DNA from: an uncultured Candidatus Nemicrothrix sp. | Lineage (GTDB): Bacteria; Actinomycetota; Acidimicrobiia; Acidimicrobiales; Acidimicrobilacustridaceae | Assembly (NCBI GenBank): GCA_903827085.1 | Contig: CAIKHC010000412.1 | Span: 1-6,667 of the forward strand | Length of the DNA stretch: 6,667 nucleotides | Direction: 5' to 3' | Made by a program: the position numbers and the translations under genes | Shown here: positions 5,909-6,667 of the stretch, in pieces | Layout: every line of letters begins with the position of its first letter | Numbering within the stretch: position 1 is the stretch's first letter | Notes under the pieces: generated by a model | What the model saw: only the letters and a program-made list of their open reading frames with translations | What the model was told of the DNA's origin: nothing | Databases searched by the model: none

Positions 5909-5917
5909 CATCACCCG

Positions 5918-6667
5918 ATGCAGATTCGTCGGCTTACTCCCGCCCTTGGAGCGGAGATCACAGGACTCGATCTCAGCGCCGATTTCGATAATGAGACCCT
6001 CAGCGCTGTGCACGATGCGCTCGTTGAGAACCAGGTCCTGGTCATCCCTGCTCCTGACCTCACTCCCGAACAGCACATGGCCCTCGGACGCCGAATTGGC
6101 GAGATCGAAATCCACGCGTTCTTCCCCAACCTTGGCCCCGGCCTTGAACATGTCAGCGTCCTCGATTCCGAGGAAGGCAACACCGCATCGATGTGGCATA
6201 CCGACGAAACGTTCCTCCCCCATCCCCCGATGGGAACGCTCACTCATGCCAAGACGCTTCCCGAGGTAGGGGGCGACACGATGTTTGCCTCAACCACCGC
6301 CGCGTACAACGCGTTGTCACCGAACATGAAGCTGTATCTCGAAGGCCTTACTGCACTTCACGATCTCAGTCGCACGACGGAACTTCGGTATCGCTTCGGC
6401 GGAGCCACACCGCAGCACTACGCCGATGCCATCGCCCAGGATCGCCGCACCGCTCACCCCGTCGTTCGAGTCCATCCAGAAACTGGCGCTAAAGGTTTGT
6501 TCGTCAACCCGACCTACACCCGCCACATTGTCGGCCTGCCGCCCGAGGAAAGCGACGCCATCCTTGCGTTCCTCTTTCAGCATTCGATCAAGGAGCACTT
6601 CACCTATCGCCACCACTGGCGAGAAGGCGACCTGCTCATGTGGGACAACCGCTCCACCATGCACCGA
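5918..6667 (+). CDS. TauD/TfdA-family Fe(II)/2-oxoglutarate-dependent dioxygenase, C-terminus beyond the window
   Basis: The first 250 residues are present and open at the right edge; family members are typically about 280-300 long, so roughly 30-50 residues are missing. The N-terminus MQIRRLTPALGAEITGLDLS is the classic TauD/TfdA opening and fixes the start at 5918. MWHTDETF supplies the iron ligands His94 and Asp96. GGDTMF (Thr121) matches the 2-oxoglutarate-contacting Thr of TauD, and WREGDLLMWDNR followed by STMHR supplies the third iron ligand His249. The Arg that binds the 2OG carboxylate lies past the edge. These enzymes hydroxylate their substrate with release of CO2 and succinate, often causing sulfonate, ether or ester cleavage; the substrate here is unknown. 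The gene is divergent from the SDR-4 operon, with 88 bp between starts and no obvious Shine-Dalgarno. Confidence 0.93.
   Translation, partial: MQIRRLTPALGAEITGLDLSADFDNETLSAVHDALVENQVLVIPAPDLTPEQHMALGRRIGEIEIHAFFPNLGPGLEHVSVLDSEEGNTASMWHTDETFLPHPPMGTLTHAKTLPEVGGDTMFASTTAAYNALSPNMKLYLEGLTALHDLSRTTELRYRFGGATPQHYADAIAQDRRTAHPVVRVHPETGAKGLFVNPTYTRHIVGLPPEESDAILAFLFQHSIKEHFTYRHHWREGDLLMWDNRSTMHR

Noticed and set aside
5884..5917. Possible + strand promoter for the dioxygenase (TACGAG or CAACAT as -10)
   Set aside because: Neither hexamer fits TAnnnT and no -35 is found at proper spacing, so no promoter is called.
5750..6247. Open minus-strand frame of 165 codons crossing the divergent intergenic region
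   Set aside because: It is antisense to the dioxygenase, whose TauD motifs are unmistakable, and it runs through the predicted promoter.
1..6667. CRISPR arrays, insertion sequences, tRNA or other RNA genes, attachment sites
   Set aside because: I looked for direct repeat arrays, transposase motifs, terminal repeats and tRNA-like cloverleaf arms and saw none. Coding sequence covers nearly the whole window.

Overview
The window is a gene-dense stretch of bacterial chromosome, probably from an actinobacterium; a marine or soil Acidimicrobiia-like lineage is my best guess. The evidence for this is indirect: G/C-rich third codon positions, GTG and possibly TTG starts, very tight gene packing, a luciferase-like flavin monooxygenase of the type common in F420-using actinobacteria, and a TTGACA / TAnnnT promoter. 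No rRNA, tRNA or other phylogenetic marker is present, so the assignment is tentative.

Layout. On the + strand, positions 1-509 hold the C-terminal part of a DegT/DnrJ/EryC1/StrS-type sugar aminotransferase or dehydrase, closest in pattern to RfbH/E1. A short-chain dehydrogenase (SDR-1, 509-1330) is joined to it by a one-base TGATG overlap. After a 102-bp gap with a small hairpin and a strong ribosome binding site, a second + strand pair follows: SDR-2 (1433-2266) and a luciferase-like monooxygenase (2263-3228), joined by a GTGA overlap. Facing these, and separated by only 14 bp, is a three-gene minus-strand operon read from 5829 down to 3243: SDR-4 (3-alpha-HSD-like), a lipocalin-like AttH/CrtC-type protein (DUF7064/DUF7065-like), and SDR-3. 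Its junctions are overlapping or nearly so. At the right edge a TauD/TfdA-type Fe(II)/2-oxoglutarate dioxygenase starts at 5918 and runs off the window. Its start lies 88 bp from SDR-4 across a divergent intergenic region that holds a near-consensus minus-strand promoter and a perfect 7-bp inverted repeat.

How the genes may work together. Four different SDRs, a flavin monooxygenase, a 2OG dioxygenase and a lipocalin-like protein within 5.5 kb look like part of a catabolic or tailoring pathway for a hydrophobic, hydroxylated substrate such as a steroid, terpenoid or alicyclic compound. Oxygenases would insert oxygen or cleave the substrate, and the SDRs would interconvert alcohols and ketones. 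The cofactor signatures differ: Arg after strand beta-2 in SDR-1, -2 and -3 suggests NADP(H), and Asp in SDR-4 suggests NAD(H). The substrate cannot be read from the sequence. The aminotransferase with SDR-1 may belong to a separate nucleotide-sugar locus. There is no mobile element, CRISPR array, RNA gene or long repeat that I can see.
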